Below are positions 9,022 to 18,237 of a stretch of 64,000 nt of DNA, piece after piece. Within the stretch, counting starts at the first letter, position 1. Each line of letters opens with the position of its first letter. Location: assembly GCF_018343535.1 (NCBI RefSeq), contig NZ_JAGYPF010000001.1, positions 496,001-560,000 on the forward strand, written 5' to 3'. The stretch is from Neobacillus rhizophilus. GTDB taxonomy: Bacteria; Bacillota; Bacilli; Bacillales; Cytobacillaceae. The position numbers and the translations under genes are program-made. The notes beneath the pieces are model-generated. The model was not told the DNA's origin. It was given only the letters and a program-made list of their open reading frames with translations, and did not search any database.

Positions 9022-9588
9022 ATGGATCGTGAAATTTTCAGAATAATAAATAAACTGGCTGGACGTTATCGTTTTTTGGATATGATTATGATCATAATTT
9101 CGAAAAAAGCTCGTTATGTATATGTTTTATTATTAGTTATCTTGTGGTTTCGCAATAAGAACTATAAAAAACTCACATTATTAACGGGAGTCTCTGTTGG
9201 GGTAACCTATATTTTCACTTTTATAATAAATATTATCAATTATAAACCAAGACCATTTTTGAACCATGAAGTAAATGTATTACCGCCTGTTCCTTCAAAA
9301 AAGGATTCATCCTTTCTAAGTAGACATACAATACTGGCGTTTGCAGCAGCTAATTCCGTGCTTTTATATCACCGATTATTCGGCAAAATAATGTGGTATT
9401 TAGGAATATTTATTGGAATCTCGCGGATTTGGATGGGGCATCATTACCCAATTGAAATTATTAGAAGTGCTTTATTCGGAAGTATTACTAGTTTCATTGT
9501 TCATATTTCGAAAAAACATTGGGATCCAATTATATCCCGCATTATTTATTCATATAATCGTTATTGTTCTTATTGTAAACTCCGGTAA
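9022..9588 (+). CDS. PAP2-superfamily membrane phosphatase (undecaprenyl-diphosphatase-like)
   Basis: 188 residues with about five membrane helices. The three PAP2 motifs are recognisable but altered. Motif 1 is YKPRPF (the family Lys of KX6RP is Asn), motif 2 is LSRHT instead of PSGH, and motif 3 is SRIWMGHHYPIE, in which the final Asp is Glu. Both catalytic histidines remain, so lipid-phosphate phosphatase activity on undecaprenyl pyrophosphate is plausible but not certain. The ATG follows AAAGAAAGGGGCTTATTA. Monocistronic. Confidence 0.75.
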   Translation: MDREIFRIINKLAGRYRFLDMIMIIISKKARYVYVLLLVILWFRNKNYKKLTLLTGVSVGVTYIFTFIINIINYKPRPFLNHEVNVLPPVPSKKDSSFLSRHTILAFAAANSVLLYHRLFGKIMWYLGIFIGISRIWMGHHYPIEIIRSALFGSITSFIVHISKKHWDPIISRIIYSYNRYCSYCKLR

Positions 9589-9629
9589 AAACGATATTAG
9601 CGGGAGTAGCCTTAAGGTTCCTCCCTTTT

Positions 9630-10397
9630 TCACTTGTGTAATTGGATAAACCCTCTAATTAATTGGTTGAACTCGGAAGCGGACTTTGTTGGAATCTGGT
9701 GCTTTTCTTTGATAAACTTTAATTCATTATGAGGGAGCTTTTCATTTAATATTTTTGCATATTTATGAAAGGCTTTGTCCTTTTCACCATAAATCAATAA
9801 AATCGGATGGTGAATGGTATGTAATTGATTGGTACAGTTATATTCCAAGCTATAATTGTAATATTGAGCGATGTTTCGTGTATCACCAAACAGGGATTCA
9901 TGATACATGGTCTTAAAGGTTTCTTTTGAATCGGAATTACCCCAGGAAATCCCTAGGGCGAGTAAACGTTTGGCTCCTGTTTTGGCAAGCATCCGTGCCA
10001 TTACAATTCTTTTTTCGTTATACCAATCAAATACCTCAGACATTCCACTGACAATTATCCCGCATAATGCCCGGTCAGGAGTTGTCAATAAAAATTCCAA
10101 GACAATGGAACCTCCGGTGGAATATCCGCAAAGATATGCTTTTGAGATTCTTAGATGGTCCAAGAGATTCCGTATGTCATCCGCTATTAACCGATATGTA
10201 AGTGGTTGTTCTGAATAAGAGCTCTGGCCATGTCCACGAATATCAAAACAGATAACTTTGTAATGTTTCGATAAATCATCCATCTGGTATTTGAAATTTG
10301 CACTGGTAAGCAAGGGAGGATGGATAAATACAATGGGAACCCCTTCCCCTTTCACATTGTAGTACAGTCTGATTCCTTCCTTTTCAAAAATAGGCAT
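9630..10397 (-). CDS. Alpha/beta-hydrolase fold protein
   Basis: 255 residues with the alpha/beta-hydrolase core: HPPLLTS oxyanion region near the N-terminus, DIRGHGQSS, nucleophile elbow GYSTGGS, acid YGEKDKAF and a C-terminal His in KEKHQIPTK. The substrate is unknown. Homologues include peroxidase-like and ester hydrolases. An in-frame ATG exists at 10427, but AGGAGGGG stands 6-7 bases upstream of the ATG at 10397, which also begins the family-like MPIFEKEGIRLYY. I therefore place the start at 10397. Confidence 0.82.
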   Translation of the reverse strand: MPIFEKEGIRLYYNVKGEGVPIVFIHPPLLTSANFKYQMDDLSKHYKVICFDIRGHGQSSYSEQPLTYRLIADDIRNLLDHLRISKAYLCGYSTGGSIVLEFLLTTPDRALCGIIVSGMSEVFDWYNEKRIVMARMLAKTGAKRLLALGISWGNSDSKETFKTMYHESLFGDTRNIAQYYNYSLEYNCTNQLHTIHHPILLIYGEKDKAFHKYAKILNEKLPHNELKFIKEKHQIPTKSASEFNQLIRGFIQLHK

Positions 10398-10595
10398 CGT
10401 TAACCCCTCCTTTATTTCATATTTCAACTGGCTTTAATATTCAAAGTCTGTATTTAGGTTTACTCCTTCATGAAGCTCTTATTCCAAAAAGTAATGCTTC
10501 TAAATATCAAGGATCAATAAATCATGGTAAAATGATGATAATATGGAGTATTCAAACATAACGTATTATTATATTTCCGGAATGAAGGGTTACCG

Positions 10596-11702
10596 TTGAC
10601 AAAAATTTCGAACATTAATACCAATAAAACAAATCACTTTTTTATAACACTCTTCATTGCTCTTAACGGCGCACTGATATTTCAATTCCTTCATACCCCC
10701 ATTCCTTGGCTTTTAGGACCCATGACTGCTGTATTCATTGGCTCGAGGTTTAATCGAATTAATTTATATTGGCCTAGATGGATTCGAGATATTGGATTAA
10801 TCATTGTTGGTTATTCGATTGGGCTGTCCTTTACCAAAACAGCTCTTTATCAAATTGCGGCAAATTTGCCTTCCATGCTGTTAATGACCACTTTACTAAT
10901 TTGTTTTTGTGCCGGCATTGCTTTTGTTGTAGCAAAGTTGACTGACGTTGATTATCCGACTGTTCTAACCGGAAGTATCCCCGGTGGTCTATCGCAAATG
11001 ATTACCTTTGCCGAAGAGATGAAGGGAATTGATATTACAACGGTGACGTTTCTTCAGGTTGCCAGATTAATGATGATTATCTTTTTTGTACCGTTTCTTG
11101 TGTTCGGGCCGCTTTTTCAGAATACAGGAAAGGGCCATACAGGTTCATCACTTTTGCAAAGCGCAGATCAAACATCTGCTGGGAATTTTCCTCTGATGCT
11201 AATTTTATTTGCTGTCATTAGTGTTCTAAGTGCCCTGCTAGCGAAAAAAATAAAGGCTCCTACGCCGTTTTTGCTTGGACCGATATTGGGAACAGCTGTC
11301 TTGACGATTGGCGGCCTTCACGGACCTGACCTCACGCCGCCTGTATTAGACCTGTCGCAATTTATGATTGGCGGCTATATAGGACTATTGTTGAAACCTG
11401 AAAAACTGACAAATAAAGCAAAAGTCATTACCCTTGCCATTATCAGCGGGGGATTGATGATTCTCTGCTCTTTGGGATTAAGTTTGCTTTTGGTATACTT
11501 TCGATATTTCACTCCATCCACCAGCTTCCTGAGTGTCGCCCCGGGAGGAATGGATCAAATGGGCATCCTTGCTCATGCAATAGGGGCGGACTTATCAATG
11601 GTGAGTGGCTTTCAGCTATTCCGGCTGTTTTTCATATACTTTGCCGTCCCGCCAATCCTAAGATGGATATTCAAAATCAAAAAAAACGCAAAATCCACAT
11701 AG
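10596..11702 (+). CDS. AbrB-family integral membrane protein (putative transporter/regulator)
   Basis: 368 residues, almost wholly hydrophobic, with ten or so helices arranged as two similar halves: PIPWLLGPMTAVFIGSRF and later PTPFLLGPILGTAVL, with SIPGGLSQMITFAEEM matched by SVAPGGMDQMGILAHAI. This internal duplication is the hallmark of the AbrB (ammonia-monooxygenase-like) membrane family, whose transported substrate is not established. TTG start with AAGGG upstream: the ATG at 10582 runs into a stop. Followed by a strong terminator. Confidence 0.8.
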   Translation: MTKISNINTNKTNHFFITLFIALNGALIFQFLHTPIPWLLGPMTAVFIGSRFNRINLYWPRWIRDIGLIIVGYSIGLSFTKTALYQIAANLPSMLLMTTLLICFCAGIAFVVAKLTDVDYPTVLTGSIPGGLSQMITFAEEMKGIDITTVTFLQVARLMMIIFFVPFLVFGPLFQNTGKGHTGSSLLQSADQTSAGNFPLMLILFAVISVLSALLAKKIKAPTPFLLGPILGTAVLTIGGLHGPDLTPPVLDLSQFMIGGYIGLLLKPEKLTNKAKVITLAIISGGLMILCSLGLSLLLVYFRYFTPSTSFLSVAPGGMDQMGILAHAIGADLSMVSGFQLFRLFFIYFAVPPILRWIFKIKKNAKST

Positions 11703-11717
11703 ACTTACCAGCATAAC

Positions 11718-11755
11718 AAAAAGTGTAAAACCCGATAAGGTCTTACACTTTTTTT
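11718..11755 (+). terminator. Terminator after the AbrB-family gene
   Basis: AAAAAGTGTAA pairs with TTACACTTTTT followed by further T residues. Confidence 0.9.
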
Positions 11756-11784
11756 ATTATGCTGTTTTCATTTGTTTTTGCTCC

Positions 11785-12351
11785 TATGCGACCAGTCTGC
11801 TTGTTTTTTCTAGCGTTGGGGCACATAGAAAGGCTATATGCGACCGGTCCGCTTGTTTTTTCTAGCGTTGGGGCACATAGAAAGGCTATATGCGACCGGT
11901 CCGCTTGTTTTTTCTAGCGTTGGGGCACATAGAAAGGCTATATGCGACCAGTCCGCTTATTTTTTCAAGCGTTGGAGCGCATAGAAAGGTTATATGCGAC
12001 CGATCAGCTCATTTTTTCAAGCGTTGGGGCACATAGAAAGGCTATATGCGACCAGTCCGCTAGTTTTTTCAAGCGTTGGAGCGCATAGAAAGGTTATATG
12101 CGACCGGTCCGCTCATTTTTTACAAGCGTTGGGGCACATAGAAAGGCTATATGCGACCAGTCCGCTAGTTTTTTCAAGCGTTGGGGCGCATAGAAAGGCT
12201 ATATGCGACCAGACCCCTAGTTTTTTCAAGCATTGGAGCGCATAGAAAGGTTATATGCGACCGGTCAGCTGATTTTTTCAAGCGTTGGGGCACATAGAAA
12301 GGCTATATGCGACCAGACAAGTTATTTTTCCAAGTGTTCGGTCGCTTAAAG
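11785..12351. repeat. Tandem array of 52-bp repeats (10 full units plus a diverged end)
   Basis: Units begin TATGCGACC at 11785, 11837, 11889, 11941, 11993, 12045, 12097, 12150, 12202, 12254 and 12306. Spacing is 52 bp except one 53-bp unit. Each unit has TATGCGACC(A/G)GTC, a T-rich tract, AAGCGTTGG and CATAGAAAGG. Two linked variants alternate (GGGGCACATAG..GGCTA and GGAGCGCATAG..GGTTA). The last unit decays after ~20 bp. There are no unique spacers, so it is not CRISPR. Reading frames across it are repeat artefacts. It fills the 11703-12448 gap, in which I see no gene. Confidence 0.95.
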
Positions 12352-12442
12352 CAATTCAATATGTTATTTCTTCTTACTTGGAGCAGTTTTTATGTTATGA
12401 AAGCAACAATCTTTTAGAAAAGAACCTTTTATAATAAAATCG

Positions 12443-12486
12443 TCCGCCTTAGGTGGACATTTGTCTTTTTGTGGTGCCTGACACCA
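12443..12486. repeat. Dispersed GGTGGACA/GGTGCCTGACACC repeat, copy overlapping a gene 3' end
   Basis: Contains GGTGGACATTTGTC and GTGGTGCCTGACACC. The last ten codons of the response-regulator gene at 12449-13186 lie inside it, so its C-terminal tail (ending TTKRQMST) is repeat-derived. Other copies are at 29924, 38324, 43900 and 50426. Confidence 0.75.
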
Positions 12487-13186
12487 AATAGACGCGTTCA
12501 GGGCGGCCAACTGTGCCATAAGCTAAATCGGCTTCGATTTTGTCGTCGGCGACAAGGTGTTCGAGGTAGCGGCGGGCGGTGGTGCGGCTGACACCTATTT
12601 CTTTGGCGACGCGTTCAGCGGTGAGACCGCCCTCTGCTCGTCCGAGTACTTCCATTACCTTATCTAAGGTAAGCGGGTCGATGCCCTTTGGAAGGTAAGG
12701 CTTGTCCCCCGCTCCTGCGGTACCTTCAACATCCTTGCGCAACAGCTGGTCGACCTGTTGCTGGGTAACGTGCGGATTATCTTGTCCCAATTGAACAAGT
12801 TTTCTATGAAACTCTTGATACCGCAGCAATGATTGCTTGAAACGCTCAAAGACAACTGGTTTAATGATGTAATCAAAGACACCTATACTAATTGCCTCTT
12901 GAACTTTATCAATCTCTTTCGTGGCCGTAATCATAATGACGTCCATTTGCTTTGCCTGCTGTTTTGTTTCCTTCAGCAAATCCAGTCCGTTCATATCCGG
13001 AAAATAAACATCCAGCAGAAGCAGGTCCGGCTGCAAAATCTCGATTAATGTTTTGGCTTCCACATAACTTGCGGCAATCCCAACGGTTTGAAAACCTTCA
13101 ATCTGTTCCAAAAACCGTTTCTGGATTTCCGCGACACGCAAGTCATCCTCAACAATTAACACTTCGATATCTTGGTTCCCCTTCAT
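12449..13186 (-). CDS. CitB/DctR-type response regulator
   Basis: 245 residues. The receiver domain (1-120) has phospho-acceptor D59 (LLLLDVYFPDMNG), acidic residues in VEDDLRV, T87 and K109. The C-terminal helix-turn-helix (GLTAERVAKEIGVSRTTARRYLEHL) is of the CitB/DcuR class. It forms a two-component pair with the kinase encoded immediately upstream (38-bp overlap) and most likely controls the neighbouring tctCBA uptake operon in response to a di/tricarboxylate. ATG with AGGGGG 7 bases upstream. Its final residues come from a dispersed repeat. Relatives normally stop near GRPERxY. Confidence 0.88.
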   Translation of the reverse strand: MKGNQDIEVLIVEDDLRVAEIQKRFLEQIEGFQTVGIAASYVEAKTLIEILQPDLLLLDVYFPDMNGLDLLKETKQQAKQMDVIMITATKEIDKVQEAISIGVFDYIIKPVVFERFKQSLLRYQEFHRKLVQLGQDNPHVTQQQVDQLLRKDVEGTAGAGDKPYLPKGIDPLTLDKVMEVLGRAEGGLTAERVAKEIGVSRTTARRYLEHLVADDKIEADLAYGTVGRPERVYLVSGTTKRQMST

Positions 13187-14774
13187 TCATATTCCCCCTG
13201 CTTTTTGGAATCGCTACAGTAAAAATCGACCCTTCACCCCTGCTCGACGAAAAGGTCACGTAACCCCCTAATTCGTGAATCTCCTTTTGAACGAGACTAA
13301 GACCGATTCCAGCATTACTGCCTGATTTCTTTGTTGAAAAACCCTCTTTAAAAATCTGATCTGCAAACTCGGCGTCAATCCCTTCACCGTTATCTTCTAC
13401 TTCGATAATCAATTCTCTGCCAAGGTCAGTTAAAAACAAGGAAACGATTTTTTCTGCCTTGTCATTTGCCCTTACGGCTTCAAAAGCATTGTTGACAAGA
13501 TTGCCAATAATCGTTACTAGTGAATCCCTGCTGATGTCACTTGGGAGATCCCTAAAACTGCTTTCACTATCAATCGAAAACTGAATTTTCAGCTCGCTAG
13601 CCAGGCTGACTTTTCCTAGAATAAATCCGGCAATAATCGGTTCAGGAATTTCCTTCATTAAAAATCGAATGAACCCTTGGGTAACATCCACTTCTCGCGA
13701 AATGAAATCGATTGCCTCTTTATAGGAACCTAACTGAATCAACCCAAGCAATGTATAGAGACGATTGGAATACTCGTGTGTCTGAGCGCGCAGCCCTTCT
13801 GCATAGGCCTTGACATGAGATAATTCCTGAAGCAGGTGGGCCAATTCAGATTTATTCCGCAAGCTCGCCACTGCCCCGATAACGTCACCTTTGTTGTTAA
13901 AAATAGGCACACGATTGGCTAAAAAGACTTCACCAAAAATCATGAATTCCGTATCATATTCGGCTCGCCCCGTCCTGACAACATCGTGCAAATGCGTATT
14001 TTCAAGCACTTCTTCAATCCTTGTCCCGCGAAGAGGAATATCGCAAGGCACCTGCAATATTTTATGTGCGGTTTCATTGACTACCGTTATTCTTCCTTTC
14101 GTGTCAATGGCAATAATCCCTTCATGGATGGATTCAAGGATTGCATGCTTTTCCTGATACATCCAGGCAATTTCCTTTGGCTCCAGCCCGAAGAGTGCCT
14201 TTTTAATATTAAACGAGATTAATATAGCCGCCAAAAGACCGCCTAATAAAATAATCATGATGGCCCAAAAGACCTTTTTCTGAATGCGCGCCACTTCTTT
14301 TTCAATATCCGTCTGCAGGTAACCTACTGAAACGACGCCGATAACCTGTCCATCTTTAAAAATCGGGGATTTTCCTCTTAAAGAAGGTCCAAGTGTCCCA
14401 ATTGATTCCGAAATAATAGATTCTCCTTTAAAAACACGTTCGTTATCTCCCCCGACCATTTTTTTGCCTAAACGATTAGGGTTAGGGTGTGAATAACGGA
14501 CCTCGTCTTGATTTCCAATAACAATGAATTCTGCATCCACCTGTTTGCGTATTTTTTCCGCAATAGGCTGAATAATGGAAGCGGGGTCCTCCGCATTAAA
14601 TGCCTTTTGTATTTCCGGCATGTTCGCAATTGATTGAGCAACGGATAACGCCTTCGTGCCAATCTCATGCTTTAAATTCGTTTCCATGATATTTTTAAAC
14701 GTAAATTCTATGATGGTCCCCATGATAATAATAACTATAGAGATTCCCAGCATCAGTTTTGTATGTAAACGCAT
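13149..14774 (-). CDS. CitA/DcuS-type sensor histidine kinase
   Basis: 541 residues. Two membrane helices (about 7-27 and 170-192) bracket an extracytoplasmic PDC/CitA-type sensor domain. A cytoplasmic PAS domain (~215-320) and a SPOB-like dimerisation helix carrying the phospho-His in RAQTHEYSNRLYTLLG follow. The HATPase ends the protein (NLVNNAFEAV, DNGEGI, GIGLSLV). Kinases of this class bind citrate, malate or fumarate outside the cell. The tct transporter upstream makes a tricarboxylate the likely ligand. Start ATG follows GAGGTGTTTGC. Confidence 0.9.
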   Translation of the reverse strand: MRLHTKLMLGISIVIIIMGTIIEFTFKNIMETNLKHEIGTKALSVAQSIANMPEIQKAFNAEDPASIIQPIAEKIRKQVDAEFIVIGNQDEVRYSHPNPNRLGKKMVGGDNERVFKGESIISESIGTLGPSLRGKSPIFKDGQVIGVVSVGYLQTDIEKEVARIQKKVFWAIMIILLGGLLAAILISFNIKKALFGLEPKEIAWMYQEKHAILESIHEGIIAIDTKGRITVVNETAHKILQVPCDIPLRGTRIEEVLENTHLHDVVRTGRAEYDTEFMIFGEVFLANRVPIFNNKGDVIGAVASLRNKSELAHLLQELSHVKAYAEGLRAQTHEYSNRLYTLLGLIQLGSYKEAIDFISREVDVTQGFIRFLMKEIPEPIIAGFILGKVSLASELKIQFSIDSESSFRDLPSDISRDSLVTIIGNLVNNAFEAVRANDKAEKIVSLFLTDLGRELIIEVEDNGEGIDAEFADQIFKEGFSTKKSGSNAGIGLSLVQKEIHELGGYVTFSSSRGEGSIFTVAIPKSRGNMNEGEPRYRSVNC

Positions 14775-14802
14775 GCAAACACCTCTATCTTAATAATATA
14801 TT

Positions 14803-14831
14803 AAAAAAACTCCTTTAAAAAGGAGTTTTTT
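14803..14831. terminator. Terminator between tctA and the sensor kinase gene
   Basis: AAAAACTCCTTT pairs with AAAGGAGTTTTT. The flanking A and T runs allow termination on either strand. It should end the tctCBA transcript before the two-component genes. Confidence 0.88.
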
Positions 14832-14844
14832 GTAATCTTCAGAT

Positions 14845-16371
14845 TTATCCCTCAACATTAATGATAACCTCTTTGCCCCTTCGCTTCATCAGGAATGGCA
14901 CAACGAGCCATAATAGGGTGATTATTAGAAAAATTAATGATATTGGGCGGGAAAGAAATACCGTGTAATCACCGTTAGAAATGGTCAATGCTCTTCTCAG
15001 GTTATTCTCAATCATCGGGCCTAAAACAAGTCCAAGAACAAGTGGAGCAATCGGATAATCATTTTTACTTAAAAAGTAACCAAGAACACCGCAGGCTAAT
15101 AATAAAAGTAAATCGTAAGTCGATACTTGGACTGCATAAACACCGAAAATCGAGATGGCGATAATCATAGGAATCAAGTATTTCTTAGGGGTCTCAATAA
15201 TTTTTGCAAACACTTTTACAAGCGGCAGATTTAGGATTAATAGCATTAAATTGCCGATGAACATACTGGCAATCAAGCCCCAAGCCACTTGAGGATGGTC
15301 CTCAAACAATAACGGACCCGGCTGCACATTGTACATCATCAGCGCTCCCATTAAGATAGCGGTAGTCCCTGACCCAGGAATACCAAGTGTTAACAATGGA
15401 ATCATCGCACCGCCGGATGCTGCGTTATTGGCCGATTCCGGTCCTGCTACCCCAGCAATCGCACCAGTACCAAATTTCGATGGATTTTTTGAGACCTTCT
15501 TTTCTAGCAAATAGGAAAAGAAAGATGCCAACGTCGCACCTGCACCAGGCAAAATACCGACGAAGAAGCCTAGGATGGAACCGCGTGCAATTGGGGCTGC
15601 TGATTCCTTGAATTCTTCCTTAGAAGGCAGCATATTGTTGATTCTAGCAATTTCACCATCTTCCTCTTCTTTTTCAAGGATCGTCTTGAACACCTCTCCG
15701 ACTGCAAATAATCCAACCGCAATCGTTAAGAATTCTATCCCCTGATACAACCATGGGACATCGAAGGTAAATCGGGCAATCCCCGAGACGTTGTCAATAC
15801 CAATCGTTCCCAGCAATAATCCGCTAACCGTCATAATCAATGCTTTAGTAACCGATTTTCCCGCTAAACCGCTGACAGCACCAAGTCCTAAAAGCATTAG
15901 TGAAAAATACTCCGCCGGTCCAAATTTAAGTGCCACGTTAGAAAGCGGCTTTGCCATAACGATAAGGGCGATAAGTGTAAAAATTCCTGCCACAAACGAG
16001 CCGATTGCGGCAATGGACAGGGCGCTCCCCGCTCTCCCTTTTTTAGCCATTTGATAACCGTCCAATGTAGTTACAACTGAGGACGATTCTCCTGGCGTAT
16101 TTAATAGAATCGATGTTGTCGAACCGCCATACATCGCCCCGTAGTAAACACCAGCAAGAAGAATGATAGCGCTGGTCGCTGCCTGCTCCGGCGGAAGTCC
16201 GCCGGTTATCGATGCTGTTACCGGAATCAAGAGCGCGACACCGCTCATAGGTCCAATTCCCGGAAGCACCCCTACCGCGGTACCAATTAAAACCCCGACA
16301 AATGCAAATAGAATATTATACCAGACAAGTGCGGTTCCAAAACCTTGTAATAAATAATCTAGTGTACCCAT
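14845..16371 (-). CDS. tctA: Tripartite tricarboxylate transporter, large membrane subunit TctA
   Basis: 508 residues, about 12 helices. TctA signatures include GVLPGIGPMSGVALLIPVT near the N-terminus and the duplicated GILPGAGATLASFFSYLLEKK further on, with TSILLNTPGESSS. It forms the permease that takes up citrate or a related tricarboxylate from TctC. Third gene of tctC-tctB-tctA, 63 bp after tctB. ATG with AAAGGAG 7 bases upstream. Confidence 0.93.
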   Translation of the reverse strand: MGTLDYLLQGFGTALVWYNILFAFVGVLIGTAVGVLPGIGPMSGVALLIPVTASITGGLPPEQAATSAIILLAGVYYGAMYGGSTTSILLNTPGESSSVVTTLDGYQMAKKGRAGSALSIAAIGSFVAGIFTLIALIVMAKPLSNVALKFGPAEYFSLMLLGLGAVSGLAGKSVTKALIMTVSGLLLGTIGIDNVSGIARFTFDVPWLYQGIEFLTIAVGLFAVGEVFKTILEKEEEDGEIARINNMLPSKEEFKESAAPIARGSILGFFVGILPGAGATLASFFSYLLEKKVSKNPSKFGTGAIAGVAGPESANNAASGGAMIPLLTLGIPGSGTTAILMGALMMYNVQPGPLLFEDHPQVAWGLIASMFIGNLMLLILNLPLVKVFAKIIETPKKYLIPMIIAISIFGVYAVQVSTYDLLLLLACGVLGYFLSKNDYPIAPLVLGLVLGPMIENNLRRALTISNGDYTVFLSRPISLIFLIITLLWLVVPFLMKRRGKEVIINVEG

Positions 16372-16434
16372 ATCTGTACTCCTTTCTAAAAAGCTGATAT
16401 TTCCTTTAAAAGCGGAAGTTTTTTTGCGACAAAC

Positions 16435-16890
16435 CTACGAGAACCAAACTGGCCAGCCTGGCAATGTCCCTTTTAAAACCTCCACGAATAAAAAATAAAC
16501 AAGTCCTGAAAATAAAGCTGAAATGATGAGCGAATTGACCCATTTTGATCGTTCCATCGTTTGGAAGCAGACAAATAAGAATAAGAAAGTAGTAATTACA
16601 TAACCAATAGATTCCAACGTTAAAATATAAAGCAAAGTTGCAATAAAAATAATGATGAATGGCTTATATTCTAATTTTTCTTTCTTTTCCTGATTGCTTT
16701 TATTTTGGAATGTCTCAAAAAACAAGCGAATACTTAACAAAACCAAAGCGATGCCAAGGACGAGCGGGAAAATATCCGGCCCGACCACGCTTCCGTAAGA
16801 CGAGCTGGTAAGTTGCCGGCTGCCGATGATAAACAGTACGCCTACTGCTAGAAACAGAACCGAGGCAATACGGTCAAATTTTAAATCCAT
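16435..16890 (-). CDS. tctB: Tripartite tricarboxylate transporter, small membrane subunit TctB
   Basis: 151 residues with four hydrophobic helices (~10-27, 38-58, 78-100, 115-135) and little else, as in the TctB family. The small subunit pairs with TctA. Middle gene of the tctCBA operon. ATG follows AAAAGGAGGACTTCGA. Confidence 0.9.
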   Translation of the reverse strand: MDLKFDRIASVLFLAVGVLFIIGSRQLTSSSYGSVVGPDIFPLVLGIALVLLSIRLFFETFQNKSNQEKKEKLEYKPFIIIFIATLLYILTLESIGYVITTFLFLFVCFQTMERSKWVNSLIISALFSGLVYFLFVEVLKGTLPGWPVWFS

Positions 16891-16951
16891 TCGAAGTCCT
16901 CCTTTTTTGAAAAAATAAGGGAAGGAGAAAAGTTACTCCTTCCCGCCTTTA

Positions 16952-17992
16952 TTACTTCTGCATGCCTAATGCTGTTAATAATTCTTTGACTTGCTTATCC
17001 TGCTCCCCTAAGAATTTTTGGAAGTCAGCACTGTTTTTGTATTCCAGTTCCCAGCCTTGTGTTTCTACTTCCTTTTTCCACTCTGGAGTTTGAACAAGCT
17101 TGTCGATTGTTTTTTCCCAATATGTTTTTGCTTCTTTAGACATTTTTTCAGGCCCAAACACACCGCGCCAAATCGTGAACTCTGCATCTACACTTTGTTC
17201 TTTAGCGGTTGGAACGTCTTTGAAATCGCCGCCTAAACGTTTTGCTGAAGTAATCGCCAATACGCGAATCTTGCCTGCTTTTAAGAATTCTTTCACGCTG
17301 GAAGCATCTGTGCCGATCACGTCTGCGTTGCCGCCAAGTAATGCGGTAATCGCTTCGCCGCCGCCATCGTAGGAAACATACTTAATTTTAGTTGGATCCA
17401 CTCCGTATTTAAATGCCGGAAGAATGGAGATTAAGTGGTCCATTGAGCCAGGTGCGGAACCGCCGGCAAATGTTAGTTTAGTAGGATCTTTCTTCACTTC
17501 ATCTAATACAGATTTTAAATCTTTAAATTTTGAATCCGCTTTTACAACGATTGCTCCATAGTCTTTTGTCAGCTGTGCCAATGGTGTTGTGTTTTTATAA
17601 CCATATGGGCTGTTACCTTCTTTTTTCAAGTTGTTAATAATGATTGGCGGTGAGTTAACGAATAGCATATCATTGTTTGCCGCTTGCTGTGTGGCGTATT
17701 CCGCCATAAACACAGCACCGCCCCCGCCCGGCTTGTTTTCAACTGTTAAAGGCTGTTCCACCAATTTGGTTTCGCTTAAGATTTTTGTGAAGGAACGTGC
17801 TGTTAAATCCCAGCCGCCGCCTGCCCCAGATGGTGCCACAACGGAAATGGCTTTGGTAGGATAGCCTGTCCCTTCTTCTTTTTTGGCTGCTGGACTGGAA
17901 GTTTCTTTGCTGGCACCGCTGCTACATGCAGCTAGGCTTAATGCCAACGCTCCTGCAGTCACCACTGTAGAAAATTTTTTGAAACTAATCAT
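16952..17992 (-). CDS. tctC: Tricarboxylate-binding lipoprotein TctC (Bug family)
   Basis: 346 residues. It begins with a lipoprotein signal peptide whose lipobox is LSLAAC, then a Bug-type periplasmic-binding fold (PTKAISVVAPSGAGGGWDLTAR, VENKPGGGGAVFMAEYA, GNADVIGTDASSVKEFL). It captures the tricarboxylate at the cell surface for TctAB. The open frame extends upstream to 18187, but that part encodes no signal peptide and crosses the cre site. I set the start at 17992, downstream of an AAGGGGG ribosome binding site. First gene of the operon. Confidence 0.92.
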   Translation of the reverse strand: MISFKKFSTVVTAGALALSLAACSSGASKETSSPAAKKEEGTGYPTKAISVVAPSGAGGGWDLTARSFTKILSETKLVEQPLTVENKPGGGGAVFMAEYATQQAANNDMLFVNSPPIIINNLKKEGNSPYGYKNTTPLAQLTKDYGAIVVKADSKFKDLKSVLDEVKKDPTKLTFAGGSAPGSMDHLISILPAFKYGVDPTKIKYVSYDGGGEAITALLGGNADVIGTDASSVKEFLKAGKIRVLAITSAKRLGGDFKDVPTAKEQSVDAEFTIWRGVFGPEKMSKEAKTYWEKTIDKLVQTPEWKKEVETQGWELEYKNSADFQKFLGEQDKQVKELLTALGMQK

Positions 17993-18007
17993 CTCTTTAA
18001 TTCCCCC

Positions 18008-18022
18008 TTGTAAACGTTTACT
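18008..18022 (-). promoter_or_regulatory. cre site (CcpA operator) upstream of tctC
   Basis: TTGTAAACGTTTACT fits the catabolite-responsive element consensus WTGNAANCGNWNNCW at every fixed position and has a perfect GTAAACGTTTAC core. It sits next to the tctC ribosome binding site, downstream of any promoter, so bound CcpA would act as a roadblock when preferred sugars are present. Confidence 0.85.
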
Positions 18023-18202
18023 TAATTCTATAAAAAAATTAGAATATTGAAAGTTTATACACTTAAACAGCATTAAAACCTTATTAATCATTTTGTTCAT
18101 TTTGTTCACACAATCGTCAAAAATGAGTCGTGGGGACGGTTCTCGTGCCTCAAAAATTTCGTTAGGCGGACATCTTGGACCATTCATCCGGTCCAGCCAA
18201 AC

Positions 18203-18229
18203 AAAAAAAGCTAGGGCCTCCGCCCTAAC
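18203..18229 (-). terminator. Terminator of the YrzI-type gene
   Basis: On the minus strand TAGGGC-GGAG-GCCCTA followed by GC and seven T residues, 9 bp after the micro-gene stop. Confidence 0.85.
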
Positions 18230-18237
18230 CTCTATGA

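Noticed and set aside
11994..12245. Open frame of 83 codons inside the 52-bp array
   Set aside because: Its sequence is only the repeat read through; it has no ribosome binding site and loses frame at the 53-bp unit.
11785..12351. CRISPR array
   Set aside because: The entire 52-bp unit is repeated without unique spacers, and no cas genes are near.
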